Source of the DNA: Virgibacillus doumboii
Lineage (GTDB): Bacteria; Bacillota; Bacilli; Bacillales; Amphibacillaceae
Assembly: GCF_902806455.1 (NCBI RefSeq)
Contig: NZ_CADCWQ010000001.1
Location: forward strand, 558,001 to 622,000
DNA: 64,000 bases
Reading direction: 5' to 3'
The notes beneath the pieces were generated by a model that saw only the letters and a list, made by a program, of their open reading frames with translations, was not told the DNA's origin and made no database searches. This document shows, piece after piece, positions 35,665-45,211 of the stretch. The position numbers and the translations under genes were made by a program. Position 1 is the stretch's first letter. Each line of letters opens with the position of its first letter.

Positions 35665-36987
35665 ATGGGGAAACGACTCAAAAAGTTTTTATTTGTTCCA
35701 TTTTTTGCTGTCTTAATTATTGGTTTGACGGCATGTAATAATGATGAGGCAGGAAGTGAATCAGATTCATCTGAAGGACTGTCAGGGGAAGTGACAATGT
35801 GGACTGCATCACTGTCCGGGGAGCCATTTGACAGTTACTTTGCCGACATTGAGAAAGAGTTTGAGGAAATGCATCCGGATGTTGACGTAAAAATCCAGGA
35901 CATTCCACAAAGTGAAATTGAAGCAAAAGTGCTTACTTCGCTTACCAGTGATGAAGTTCCAGATCTTGTCAACCTGGCACCTCGTTATACGATTAACATT
36001 GCATCCCAAGGGGGCTTGTTGGATTTAACCGATTACATTAGTGAAGATACGAAGAATAAGTATTTGGAAGGGGCATTTAATTCAGGATATTTTGAAGAAA
36101 AACTGTACTCTTTGCCATGGTATTTAACTACTACTGTAAGTTGGTACAATAACAACCATTTTCAAAAAGCCGGCATTGAAGAAACACCTTCCAGTATGCA
36201 AGAAGTCTATGAAACTGCACAGGCTGTTACTGAAGAAACCGGTGAACCTTCCTTTTACCAGGTTATCAATGAAGGCGGTGTTGTTTTAAATAAAATGGTA
36301 ACGCTTGCAAATGGCAATCCTATTGTTGAGGATGGAAAAACATCACTGGAGGATAATGAAAAAATTCTTGAATACTTTGAACTTACACAGAAGATGTATC
36401 AAGAAGGATTAATGCCTAAGGAGAATGCAGAGGGCTCATTTTCAACAGCGCAGGAACTTTACATGGCCGGTAATGTTTCATTTCTTGAAACCGGGGTTAC
36501 TTTCCTCGGACCAATCGAATCAGGTGCGCCTGATATATATAAAGCGTCAAAGGCAGGTCCTCCTTTAAATGATCCGGAAGCGCCAATGAATGTAGCCGTT
36601 ATGAACTTCTCCATCCCGGCTAAAACTAAAAACCCGGAAGCGGCAGTAGAACTTGCTAAATTTGTGACTAATGCAGAAAATCAGCTTGAGTTTGCAGAAC
36701 TTGCAGGCACTGTACTTCCATCAACAAAAAAATCATTAGAAGATGATTATTTCCAAAACCCGGGTGATTCACCAAAGGCATTGGGAATGTTGGAGGCGTC
36801 CAAATCCTTGGAGCGTGCTAAAGTATTGATTCCGCCTTTTGACAATACTTCCGAAATCCGTGAAATCACAAAAATGACTTTTGTAAAAAATCTTCAAGGA
36901 GACATTACTCCTGAAGAAGCAATACAGGAGTTAACGGAAAAATGGGATGCATCATTTGAAGAAGCAGGTGCAAAACCAACATTTTAA
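35665..36987 (+). CDS. Sugar ABC transporter substrate-binding lipoprotein
   Basis: 440 aa from ATG 35665 (AGGAGG 10 bp upstream). Signal with lipobox IGLTAC (Cys24), acidic linker, then a family 1 extracellular solute-binding fold (VTMWTASLSGEP, DVDVKIQDIPQ, DLVNLAPRYTI). It captures a carbohydrate, possibly an oligosaccharide, for the two permeases that follow. No ATPase gene is in the operon, so a shared MsmK/UgpC-type ATPase elsewhere is expected, which is common in Firmicutes. Confidence 0.87.
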   Translation: MGKRLKKFLFVPFFAVLIIGLTACNNDEAGSESDSSEGLSGEVTMWTASLSGEPFDSYFADIEKEFEEMHPDVDVKIQDIPQSEIEAKVLTSLTSDEVPDLVNLAPRYTINIASQGGLLDLTDYISEDTKNKYLEGAFNSGYFEEKLYSLPWYLTTTVSWYNNNHFQKAGIEETPSSMQEVYETAQAVTEETGEPSFYQVINEGGVVLNKMVTLANGNPIVEDGKTSLEDNEKILEYFELTQKMYQEGLMPKENAEGSFSTAQELYMAGNVSFLETGVTFLGPIESGAPDIYKASKAGPPLNDPEAPMNVAVMNFSIPAKTKNPEAAVELAKFVTNAENQLEFAELAGTVLPSTKKSLEDDYFQNPGDSPKALGMLEASKSLERAKVLIPPFDNTSEIREITKMTFVKNLQGDITPEEAIQELTEKWDASFEEAGAKPTF

Positions 36988-36997
36988 TGAAAAACTA

Positions 36998-37030
36998 AGA
37001 GACTAGCTTTTTTATAAAATGCTAGTCTCT
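36998..37030 (+). promoter_or_regulatory. Intra-operon hairpin between binding-protein and permease genes
   Basis: AGAGACTAGC and GCTAGTCTCT, 10-bp perfect arms, are 13 bp apart, with a short ATAATTT after the stem. It probably acts as a partial terminator or mRNA end stabiliser that keeps binding protein in excess over the membrane subunits. Confidence 0.6.
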
Positions 37031-37051
37031 ATAATTTCAGGAGGGAATAAG

Positions 37052-37960
37052 ATGAGTAGAAAGCCTTTGGCATTATCAAATAAAGGGATAATGCAAAAAT
37101 TTACACCCTGGTTATTTTTACTACCGTCTATCGCTATTTTAGTAACATTTCTTGTCATTCCCATTATTGAAGCATTTCAATGGAGTGTCCTCGATTATCA
37201 AATAATATCCGGGCAGAGTGAATATGTAGGGCTTGCTAATTTCAAGGAAATATTTGCAGATGAAATGTTTTGGACGGCATTATGGAATACGATTTTATAT
37301 GTTGCTATAGTACTTCCGCTTAATATTTTTCTCCCAATGATTTTAGCAAATTTGGTAAATCAGAAAGTTAAAGCTGTTGGGGTATTTCGGGTTTTGTATT
37401 ATTTACCTGTTGTTACTCCAATTGTTGTTGCGGCGATTATGTGGAAAATGTTGTATTCACAGGATGGTACGATATCAAGAATTCTGGTGTGGATCGGTGT
37501 TTTGGATGAATCGATGAATTTCCTTACAAATCAAACAACTGCTCTGATAGCAGTCGCCTTTATCACGGTTTGGAAGGGTCTGGGTTATTATATGATTATT
37601 TATTTAGCTAACTTGCAATCGATACCCAATCAACTATATGAGTCGTCAAGTATTGATGGTGCTTCTGCTATTCAAAAGTTTACAAAGATTACAATGCCAA
37701 TGTTGGTACCTTCTATGACACTGGTTTCGGTCTTAACGTTGGTTAATGGCTTAAAAGTATTTGATGAAATTGCATTGACGACAGGTGGAGGTCCAGCTGG
37801 CGCAACAACAACACTTGTTATGTACATCTATGATGCATTTATGAATCTGGATGTTAGTATTGCCTCTGCTGCCGGGTTGGTTTTATTAGTGATAGCAATT
37901 ATAGCAGCTTTGATTCAAATGAAGCTGACGAGCGGCCGTGAAGATGATTTGAGGGCATAA
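37052..37960 (+). CDS. Sugar ABC transporter permease (MalF/UgpA type)
   Basis: 302 aa from ATG 37052 (AGGAGG 9 bp upstream). Six membrane segments, beginning PWLFLLPSIAILVTFLVIP, and the EAA loop around LYESSSIDGASAIQKFTKITMP. It is one half of the membrane pore. Confidence 0.88.
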   Translation: MSRKPLALSNKGIMQKFTPWLFLLPSIAILVTFLVIPIIEAFQWSVLDYQIISGQSEYVGLANFKEIFADEMFWTALWNTILYVAIVLPLNIFLPMILANLVNQKVKAVGVFRVLYYLPVVTPIVVAAIMWKMLYSQDGTISRILVWIGVLDESMNFLTNQTTALIAVAFITVWKGLGYYMIIYLANLQSIPNQLYESSSIDGASAIQKFTKITMPMLVPSMTLVSVLTLVNGLKVFDEIALTTGGGPAGATTTLVMYIYDAFMNLDVSIASAAGLVLLVIAIIAALIQMKLTSGREDDLRA

Positions 37961-37975
37961 AAGGAGTTGAAAAGG

Positions 37976-38800
37976 TTGAAATCAAGGAAACTAAATTCGA
38001 AAGTTATGATTTATATACTTATGATTGCTATTACAGTACTTACTGTAGGGCCATTTTTATATACCTTGTTTATTGCATTGAAATCTCCAACGCAAGGTAT
38101 TTATGACGGATTACTGCCAAATGATCCAACGCTTATTAATTTTGTCGATTCATTTAAGCAGACAGATTTCATGATTTATTTATGGAATACAACGGTTGTT
38201 ACTGCTATTGCTGTTCCATTAAACCTGTTGTTTAGCAGTCTTTCTGGTTATGCACTTGCTCGGATTGATTTTAAAGGAAGAAGCGTTGTACTCACTTTAA
38301 TCATTTCTACTATGGCGGTACCATTTCAGCTTTATATGGCGCCACTATTTCAGATTGCCGGTGAACTGGGATTAAGAAATACACATATAGGCTTAACCAT
38401 TTTGCAAGTTTCAACTGCATTTGGTATTTATTTCATGCGCCAAGCATTTTTACATGTACCAAAAGAACTGGAGGAGTCTGCATACTTGGATGGTGCAAAT
38501 AGGTTTCAGGTTTGGCTTAGAGTTGCGATGCCTCTTGTAAAACCCACGCTCATTTCATTAGCAATTTATACTTTTACGTTTACTTGGGGAGATTATTTAT
38601 GGCCATTGTTAAACACAACCGACAGCAGTATGTATACATTATCAATCGGTCTGGCTCAAATGTCACAAAACTTTGATGGTGGAAATTTGAAATTGATTGG
38701 TGCTGCTTCCATCCTGACAACTATTCCAAGTTTATTAATATTTATTTGGTTGCAAAAACACTTTATTTCAGGGCAAACAGATGGTGCGGTGAAAGGGTAA
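37976..38800 (+). CDS. Sugar ABC transporter permease (MalG/UgpE type)
   Basis: 274 aa. The preferred start is TTG 37976, 9 bp after AAGGAG; TTG 37967 directly abuts that site. Six membrane segments, with the EAA loop at LEESAYLDGANRFQVWLRVAMP. It pairs with the preceding permease, from which it is 15 bp distant. Confidence 0.87.
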   Translation: MKSRKLNSKVMIYILMIAITVLTVGPFLYTLFIALKSPTQGIYDGLLPNDPTLINFVDSFKQTDFMIYLWNTTVVTAIAVPLNLLFSSLSGYALARIDFKGRSVVLTLIISTMAVPFQLYMAPLFQIAGELGLRNTHIGLTILQVSTAFGIYFMRQAFLHVPKELEESAYLDGANRFQVWLRVAMPLVKPTLISLAIYTFTFTWGDYLWPLLNTTDSSMYTLSIGLAQMSQNFDGGNLKLIGAASILTTIPSLLIFIWLQKHFISGQTDGAVKG

Positions 38801-38833
38801 TTACCAGCAATTGATTTTACAAGGAGAGGTACT

Positions 38834-40522
38834 ATGAGAAACTTTTTAGCGTTTGATATAGGGGGCACATTAATTAAATATGGTGTACTTACAGAAAAAG
38901 GAGTTTTCCTGGAAAAAAGTGAGAAGCCAACCGAAGCATATTTAGGAGGAATGGAAGTTTTAAATAAGGTAAAACAACTTGGCGATGAATTGATTGAAAG
39001 GTACAACGTAAGTGGAATTTGTATCAGTACAGCCGGCCAGGTCGATTCAAGAAAAGGTGAAATTCTATATGCTTCATCATTGATTCCTGAATACACAGGT
39101 ATGCAGGTGAAGAAAGATTTAGAAGCTTATTTCAGTTTACCAGTGGAGGTCGAAAATGATGTAAACTGTGTTGGCTTGGCAGAGTCATGGATAGGGAAAG
39201 GAAAAGATGCCAAAAGCTTGTTTTGCCTAAGTATCGGTACTGGAATTGGCGGAAGTTATATTATTGACAATAAGTTGCATACCGGTCACAGTTTCAGTGG
39301 CGGGGAAATTGGCTATATCCCTATAGAAGGCAGCAAAATGGAGGAACTCGCTTCGACCAGAATCTTAATTAGAAATGTTGCAAATGAAAAAGATATTTCA
39401 GAAGATGAGCTAAGTGGAAAAAAGATATTTGACCTGGCTCATAAGGGCGATGATATCTGTATTCAGGAAATTAACCGGCTTGTTTATTATCTATCAAAAG
39501 GTATCGCTACTATTGCTTATATGATGAATCCGGAAATGATTGTTATTGGGGGAGGGATCACCAATCAAAAAGATTACTTATATCAGCTTATTATGGAACA
39601 ACTAAAGAGAGATATGATTCCTTCTATTCTTGAAAAAACTAAAATTGAAATTGCTGGTAATCTTAATGATGCAGGTATGATTGGTGCGTTAAGGCATTTT
39701 TTGTTACAGGAATCCATGCAGCCCTTTAATCGAATTACAACGATGATTGAATCGAACAATCATAAATTGACTAAAGGTGAAAGCGTGATTGCTAAATATA
39801 TTATGATGAATTTAAGTGATGTGCCTAATCACACAATATCCGAAATGGCCGATAAAATAGATGTTTCAGAATCAATGATTACACGTTTTTGTAAAAAATT
39901 GGAGATAGGTTCATATAGTAAACTTCGCTTAATGGCCAAAGAAGCGATTGTGGGTACACGTATTCATGATAAAGCAGAATCAAGCAGTTTGGTCGAAGTC
40001 AGGCAGGAATACATTAATATATTGAATAAACTTGATACATTAAATCGTCCCAAAGATGTTTCACATTTTATGGATCAGCTTCTTTTGGCAAAACAAATCA
40101 TTTTATATGGTTCAGAAGAAATATCATTCATTATTAATCAAATCAAATATAAACTTATGAAACTGGGTATTCCCGTAGATGCTTTCTCTAATAGCTATGA
40201 AATGGATATTTCCAGTCATTTATTAAAAGAACAGACGATTGTAATTGGAATTGATTTATCAGGATATGACACAAAGATTATCAATATGTTGGAAATGGCT
40301 AAAGATAAGGGGGCTGTCACAATTGGAATTACAAGCCAGCAGGATTCCCCGATTGCAGATGGCTCAGAGATTTCGTTCTTGATACCGTCAACCGATGAAT
40401 CTAATAGTGTAACAAGTTCTGTAAATGAAGTGTCTGTATTATATTTAATCGAGATTTTATTCAAGGAAATGCAAAAGCATAAAACGAAGGAGAGCTCATT
40501 CGGATTTTTGACTTCACTGTAA
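38834..40522 (+). CDS. ROK sugar kinase fused to an RpiR-type regulator
   Basis: 562 aa, about twice either family's length. Residues 1-295 are a ROK kinase: FDIGGTLIKYG (phosphate loop), ENDVNCVGLAE with the catalytic Asp, SIGTGIGGSYI and EMIVIGGGI. The CxCGxxGCxE zinc motif usual in ROK kinases is absent after GGEIGYIPI. Residues 300-385 are an RpiR helix-turn-helix (KGESVIAKYIMMN, VSESMITRFCKKLEIGSYSKLR) and 410-545 a SIS sugar-phosphate domain. The frame is continuous with no stop between the halves. It would phosphorylate an incoming sugar, perhaps ManNAc given nanE nearby, and sense the product to control the operon. Confidence 0.87.
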   Translation: MRNFLAFDIGGTLIKYGVLTEKGVFLEKSEKPTEAYLGGMEVLNKVKQLGDELIERYNVSGICISTAGQVDSRKGEILYASSLIPEYTGMQVKKDLEAYFSLPVEVENDVNCVGLAESWIGKGKDAKSLFCLSIGTGIGGSYIIDNKLHTGHSFSGGEIGYIPIEGSKMEELASTRILIRNVANEKDISEDELSGKKIFDLAHKGDDICIQEINRLVYYLSKGIATIAYMMNPEMIVIGGGITNQKDYLYQLIMEQLKRDMIPSILEKTKIEIAGNLNDAGMIGALRHFLLQESMQPFNRITTMIESNNHKLTKGESVIAKYIMMNLSDVPNHTISEMADKIDVSESMITRFCKKLEIGSYSKLRLMAKEAIVGTRIHDKAESSSLVEVRQEYINILNKLDTLNRPKDVSHFMDQLLLAKQIILYGSEEISFIINQIKYKLMKLGIPVDAFSNSYEMDISSHLLKEQTIVIGIDLSGYDTKIINMLEMAKDKGAVTIGITSQQDSPIADGSEISFLIPSTDESNSVTSSVNEVSVLYLIEILFKEMQKHKTKESSFGFLTSL

Positions 40523-40562
40523 AATTATAACTAGAACATGTCAAATAAGGAGGTGCCAAAAC

Positions 40563-42086
40563 ATGAGAATTATCTATATTCCAATTGACGAAAGACCTTG
40601 TAATACGTATGTTGTCGAGAGAATTGCAGGGTCAGTATCAGAAATCGAAATAGTTTTACCGCCGGAAGATTTATTTGGGCATAAAAAGCGTCCTTCTGAT
40701 ACGGAAAAATTGTGGGAATGGATGAATGATGAAGCAATTAAGTCTGATGCGCTCATTCTCAGTATTGATATGCTCGTATATGGTGGATTGCTTCCGTCAC
40801 GTTTACATTATTTGTCAGAAGAGTCGGGTCCCATGTGGATGGAGCGACTCCGTTCATTTCATGAGGCATTTCCGGACTTGCCTATCTATGCATCTAATAT
40901 GATAATGCGTACACCGAGGTATAGTTCAAGTGATGAGGAACCGGGTTACTATGAAGATTGGGGTCGGGAAATATTTTTACAAGCTTTTCTAATGGATAAG
41001 GAAATGCATGAAGATCTATCCCGGGACGAAATGGACCAGCTAAATGAAATACAAACCAGATTACCAAAAAAATATGTTGAGGATTATGAAAAGAGAAGAA
41101 ATTTTAATTTAGCGATTAACAAGCGAGTGCTTGACCTTATAAATGAGGGAGTGCTAACCTTTCTAGCCATTCCTCAAGACGACAGTGCGGAATACGGGTA
41201 CACTGCACTGGATCAAAAGGTAGTTACCGATAAACGGGAACAGCTAAGTTTATACAATAGAGTTCAAATATATCCTGGTGCCGATGAGGTTGGGGCAACA
41301 TTGCTCGCGCGTGTTTATAACGATTTAAAAGGTCATCAGCCTAAAATTTATCCTATTTGGAGTAGTACGCTTGGACCGCAACTTATTCCAATGTATGAAG
41401 ATCGCCCGTTTGCCGAGAGCATGAAAGCACATATTTTGGCAGCAGGATGCGAGATGGCAAATGATTCGGATTCAGCGGATTTGATCCTTGCTTATAATAC
41501 GCCAGGTCGTGTTATGCAGGAGTCATGGGATCAGTCTAAAAAGGATATTACATATTCCAGTTTTCGAAATATGCTTATGTTTGTAAGCCAAATCAAAAGC
41601 TATATTCAGGTTGGGAAAAAAGTGATTGTAGCAGACTCTGCCTACGCAAATGGCGGTGATTTTGAATTAATTACTCTGATGGATGAAGAGGAAATTCTAG
41701 ACAAATTGGTTTCTTACAAGGGATGGAATACAAATTGCAATACGTTGGGTACGACAATAGCGCAGGGAGTTATCGGACAGTTCGGTAATTCGAACATGAT
41801 ACAAGAAAATATCATCTATCATCTATTGGATGATTATTTCTATCAGGCTGAGATACGGATGGAAATGGATAAAGATTTCCTGCCAGAGCACAATCTTAAT
41901 TATTTTGATTTAAAGGATAAGGCTGCATTAGTAAACCTTGAAAGAGATAAACGATTATCTGATCGATTTAATCAAGGAATTAAAAATAGCTTTAAACATA
42001 GTAAAATAGAAGAATTACGTACTTATGCACCTTGGAATCGAATGTTTGAATGCGGAATTCAGTTGTCTGTTAAGTTTAATGTGTAA
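40563..42086 (+). CDS. DUF4127 family protein
   Basis: 507 aa. The opening IIYIPIDERPCNTY and later ILSIDMLVYGGLLPSR, IPQDDSAEYG and YPGADEVGATLLARVY match DUF4127, a family of Firmicutes and relatives without an established reaction. Clustered Asp/Glu/His residues in those motifs look like a metal or catalytic site. No signal peptide, so cytoplasmic. AGGAGG precedes the ATG. It sits inside the sugar operon between the kinase-regulator fusion and nanE, suggesting a role in sugar or glycoside processing. Confidence 0.8.
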   Translation: MRIIYIPIDERPCNTYVVERIAGSVSEIEIVLPPEDLFGHKKRPSDTEKLWEWMNDEAIKSDALILSIDMLVYGGLLPSRLHYLSEESGPMWMERLRSFHEAFPDLPIYASNMIMRTPRYSSSDEEPGYYEDWGREIFLQAFLMDKEMHEDLSRDEMDQLNEIQTRLPKKYVEDYEKRRNFNLAINKRVLDLINEGVLTFLAIPQDDSAEYGYTALDQKVVTDKREQLSLYNRVQIYPGADEVGATLLARVYNDLKGHQPKIYPIWSSTLGPQLIPMYEDRPFAESMKAHILAAGCEMANDSDSADLILAYNTPGRVMQESWDQSKKDITYSSFRNMLMFVSQIKSYIQVGKKVIVADSAYANGGDFELITLMDEEEILDKLVSYKGWNTNCNTLGTTIAQGVIGQFGNSNMIQENIIYHLLDDYFYQAEIRMEMDKDFLPEHNLNYFDLKDKAALVNLERDKRLSDRFNQGIKNSFKHSKIEELRTYAPWNRMFECGIQLSVKFNV

Positions 42087-42112
42087 TTATTTTTTTATTA
42101 GGAGATGTTAAA

Positions 42113-42820
42113 GTGGGCAATAATAACTTTCTATTGGACGTACATCAACATCTAATTGTTTCTTGCCAGGCTCTTGAAGATGAACCCTTACATGGGTCAG
42201 AAACGATGGCAAAAATGGCAGAGGCTGCTAAAGTCGGTGGGGCAAAAGCAATAAGGTGTAACACCATTTCAGATGCTGCTGCAATAAAAAAGCAAACAGC
42301 CCTTCCAATAATTGCTATCATAAAACGTGATTATACCGACAGTGACATATATATTACTCCAACCTTGAAGGAGATTAAAGAACTGCTTTCCGTTAAACCG
42401 GAAGTTATTGCTTTGGATTCAACAGTTCGAACAAGACCCAATAACGAGAAGCTAAAAGATTTGGTTCAATATATTCACGAGCATAGTGATACGTTAGTTA
42501 TGGGAGATATTGCTTCACTTAAAGATGCTGAATATGCTTATGAATCGAATGTTGACTTAATATCTACAACACTTTCAGGTTATACAAGTGATTCGCAACA
42601 TAATAAAGGCCCAGATTTTAATCTGGTTGAACGACTATGCTCACTTTACAAAATTCCTGTAATTTCAGAAGGACGGATTCAAACGCCGGAACAAGCAAGA
42701 GAAATGTTAGAACTCGGAGCCTGGTCTGTTGTAGTCGGCGGTGCTATCACAAGACCACAGCTAATCACTGAATCGTTTGTTTCATCAATGTCGGTTAAGC
42801 ATGATATGAGGCAAAAATAA
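42113..42820 (+). CDS. nanE: N-acylmannosamine-6-phosphate 2-epimerase (NanE)
   Basis: 235 aa, GTG start with AGGAG upstream. NanE TIM-barrel motifs: AKAIRCNTISD (about 43-53), IIAIIKRDY with the catalytic-region Lys (about 69-74), VIALDSTVRTRP, MGDIAS, STTLSGYT and ISEGRIQTPEQA. It converts N-acetylmannosamine-6-phosphate to N-acetylglucosamine-6-phosphate. NanA, NagA and NagB are not in this window, so either those steps are elsewhere or the operon handles ManNAc or a related epimer directly rather than sialic acid. Confidence 0.88.
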   Translation: MGNNNFLLDVHQHLIVSCQALEDEPLHGSETMAKMAEAAKVGGAKAIRCNTISDAAAIKKQTALPIIAIIKRDYTDSDIYITPTLKEIKELLSVKPEVIALDSTVRTRPNNEKLKDLVQYIHEHSDTLVMGDIASLKDAEYAYESNVDLISTTLSGYTSDSQHNKGPDFNLVERLCSLYKIPVISEGRIQTPEQAREMLELGAWSVVVGGAITRPQLITESFVSSMSVKHDMRQK

Positions 42821-42856
42821 CTTCGGAATGGAGAGGCAGAAAAGGAGGAGATATAA

Positions 42857-44437
42857 ATGGTTAGGCAAGAAAAAGCTGATGTGATTGTTGTAGGTGGGGG
42901 TCTTGGCGGGTGTATGGCCTCTTTAGCAGTTGCTAAAATGGGATTGAAAGTGATAACCACTGAAGAAACGGACTGGCTCGGTGGGCAATTGACCAATCAA
43001 GCAGTTCCACCGGATGAACATCAGTGGATTGAAAAGTTTGGTTGCACGTCTACATATAAAGAATTCAGAAAGAGAGTTCGTGATTATTATAGAACGAACT
43101 ATCCTCTAACAAAATCCGCGAATGACAATGAATTCCTTAATCCTGGAAATGGGTGGGTTACTAGATTGGCCCATGCACCCAGAGTTGCTTTAAAAGTAAT
43201 TGAAGATATGCTTGCTCCATATATTAGTAGCGGCAGAATTCGAGTTTTAATAAACTATAAACCTGAAGATGCTAGAATAGATGGTGATACCGTTAGTTCA
43301 GTAACCGTCAGGCATCTGTTAAATGATGAAAAAATAGAATTAACGGGAGACTATTTTTTAGATGCGACTGAATGTGGGGATGTTCTTCCACTGGCAGGTG
43401 TTGAATACGTAACAGGTGCTGAATCTCGAAAGGATACAGGAGAACCTCATGCATTAGAACAAGAAGATCCATCAGATATGCAATCCATTACACATGTTAT
43501 TGCAGTCGACTACATAGAAGATGAAAATTTTACGATTGAAAAACCTGAGCAGTATGATTTTTGGAAGGACTATATTCCAAGCTTTTCTGAACGGCCATTA
43601 TTCAGTTGGTATGCAGTTAATTCTGCGGATACGACAACATTTAAAGAATTTACATTATTTCCAAATGACGAGGGTATTCCATCGTTATTTACCTATCGTC
43701 GTGTTTTAGATGTAAATAATATAGAAGGAAATTTATTTGAAGGAGATATTTCGCTTATCAATTGGCCGCAAAATGATTACTTTTTAGGACCGGTTTTTGA
43801 TGTGTCTGAAGAAGAACGTGACAAAAACCTAAAGGGTGCGAAACAACTTAGTTTGTCTTTGTTATATTGGTTGCAAACGGAAGCACCACGTCTGGATGGC
43901 GGAAAGGGTTATCCAGGATTAAGGCTAAGAAAAGATGTGCTTGGTACGGATGATGGACTTGCGAAATACCCATATATTCGGGAGTCGAGAAGGATAAAAG
44001 CTTTATATACCATCACAGAATTGGATGTAAGCAGAGAGGTTAGAGGAAATAAGGGGATTAAAAAGTATTCTGACAGCATTGGGGTAGGAAGTTATCATCT
44101 CGATTTACATCATACAACCGTTTCTAACAGAACGTTTTATATTCCGAGTTACCCTTATGAAATTCCGTTGGGGGCGATATTGCCAATTAGGGTCAAAAAC
44201 TTATTGCCGGCGGGTAAGAATATAGGGACTACTCAAATCGCGAATGGTTGTTACCGCCTGCATCCAACAGAGTGGAATATTGGCGAATCCGTTGGTTACT
44301 TGGCAGCTTACTCTATCTTGAATAACGTCAGTGCGCATGAAGTTCGGGAAGATCATGAGCATTTAGTGTCTTACCAGGATTTATTGGAAAGTAATGGTGT
44401 TCAATTGCACTGGCCGGAAGATATTGATCGTAATTAA
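42857..44437 (+). CDS. FAD-dependent oxidoreductase (FAD_oxidored family)
   Basis: 526 aa. The N-terminal dinucleotide site VIVVGGGLGGCMASLA (about 9-24) is followed by TDWLGGQLTNQAV, typical of PF12831-type flavoproteins found in polysaccharide- and sugar-degradation clusters. DATECGDVLPLAGV and the closing LLPAGKNIGTTQIANGCYRLHPTEWNIG also fit. It probably oxidises a sugar hydroxyl or a side group; the acceptor is unknown. It follows nanE by 36 bp, with GGAGG before the ATG. No secretion signal. Confidence 0.8.
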   Translation: MVRQEKADVIVVGGGLGGCMASLAVAKMGLKVITTEETDWLGGQLTNQAVPPDEHQWIEKFGCTSTYKEFRKRVRDYYRTNYPLTKSANDNEFLNPGNGWVTRLAHAPRVALKVIEDMLAPYISSGRIRVLINYKPEDARIDGDTVSSVTVRHLLNDEKIELTGDYFLDATECGDVLPLAGVEYVTGAESRKDTGEPHALEQEDPSDMQSITHVIAVDYIEDENFTIEKPEQYDFWKDYIPSFSERPLFSWYAVNSADTTTFKEFTLFPNDEGIPSLFTYRRVLDVNNIEGNLFEGDISLINWPQNDYFLGPVFDVSEEERDKNLKGAKQLSLSLLYWLQTEAPRLDGGKGYPGLRLRKDVLGTDDGLAKYPYIRESRRIKALYTITELDVSREVRGNKGIKKYSDSIGVGSYHLDLHHTTVSNRTFYIPSYPYEIPLGAILPIRVKNLLPAGKNIGTTQIANGCYRLHPTEWNIGESVGYLAAYSILNNVSAHEVREDHEHLVSYQDLLESNGVQLHWPEDIDRN

Positions 44438-44447
44438 TGAAAGGGAC

Positions 44448-45200
44448 ATGGATATTTTGAATATTACCTCAGACAGCATTCATAGTGAATTTTTTCACAA
44501 ACGGTATGAATACGATGTGCTTCGATCAGGAGAAACCATAGAAGATGCGTATGTGTTATATGTTCAAGATGGTAAAGACTATATGGAATTAGGCAGGTTG
44601 AGGGAGACGTTCCAGCAATTATTGGAACATTATCCTCGCTTGGCTAAGAAGCTGGTTTTTGTCCTTATCCACCCAGGCGATTCGATGGAAAGATGGCATT
44701 CTTATCATCATAAAGGGGAGCAATTTGAAAAGTTTATAGATTTTATGGTTGATGAACTCATCCCAACTGTTGAAAAAAGACTGACATCGTTAAACATAAA
44801 TATTGCCAAAAGAGGAATGTTAGGAGATTCATTAGCAGGAAACGTTTCCGTAAATATTGCTGCAAAGAACCCTGAGAAATGGACTCATCTGTTACTTCAG
44901 TCTGCGGCAGTTCAAAAAGAAGACATTCGTGTTTTAAGCAATGTGGAAAAGCTCAGCTGGAATATTTATCAAACGGTTGGTATTTATGAAAATCAATTTG
45001 TATCCACTATTACGAAAGAAAAGTTATATATCTTGACTCGAAATCGTGAATTATATAAGGCGTTTGCCGAAAAAGGAGCAGCTATTGATTATACGGAGCA
45101 GGAGGAATCGCATGAATGGGTCTTTTGGGAAAGAGATCTATGGAATCCTTTAAGCTTTTTTATAACAACTCCTGACCATGATAGCGACATTATAGATTAG
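44448..45200 (+). CDS. Esterase-D/enterochelin-esterase-like alpha/beta hydrolase
   Basis: About 250 aa. The start is uncertain: ATG 44448 or TTG 44457, the latter spaced better from GAAAGGG. The nucleophile elbow GDSLAG (about residue 125) and the catalytic His in EESHEWVFWERDL (about 227) match the PF00756 esterase family. Substrates include acylated sugars and glycerol esters. It lies between the flavoprotein and an acetylxylan-esterase-like gene, so the imported sugar is probably acylated. Confidence 0.75.
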   Translation: MDILNITSDSIHSEFFHKRYEYDVLRSGETIEDAYVLYVQDGKDYMELGRLRETFQQLLEHYPRLAKKLVFVLIHPGDSMERWHSYHHKGEQFEKFIDFMVDELIPTVEKRLTSLNINIAKRGMLGDSLAGNVSVNIAAKNPEKWTHLLLQSAAVQKEDIRVLSNVEKLSWNIYQTVGIYENQFVSTITKEKLYILTRNRELYKAFAEKGAAIDYTEQEESHEWVFWERDLWNPLSFFITTPDHDSDIID

Positions 45201-45211
45201 AGGTGAAGACA

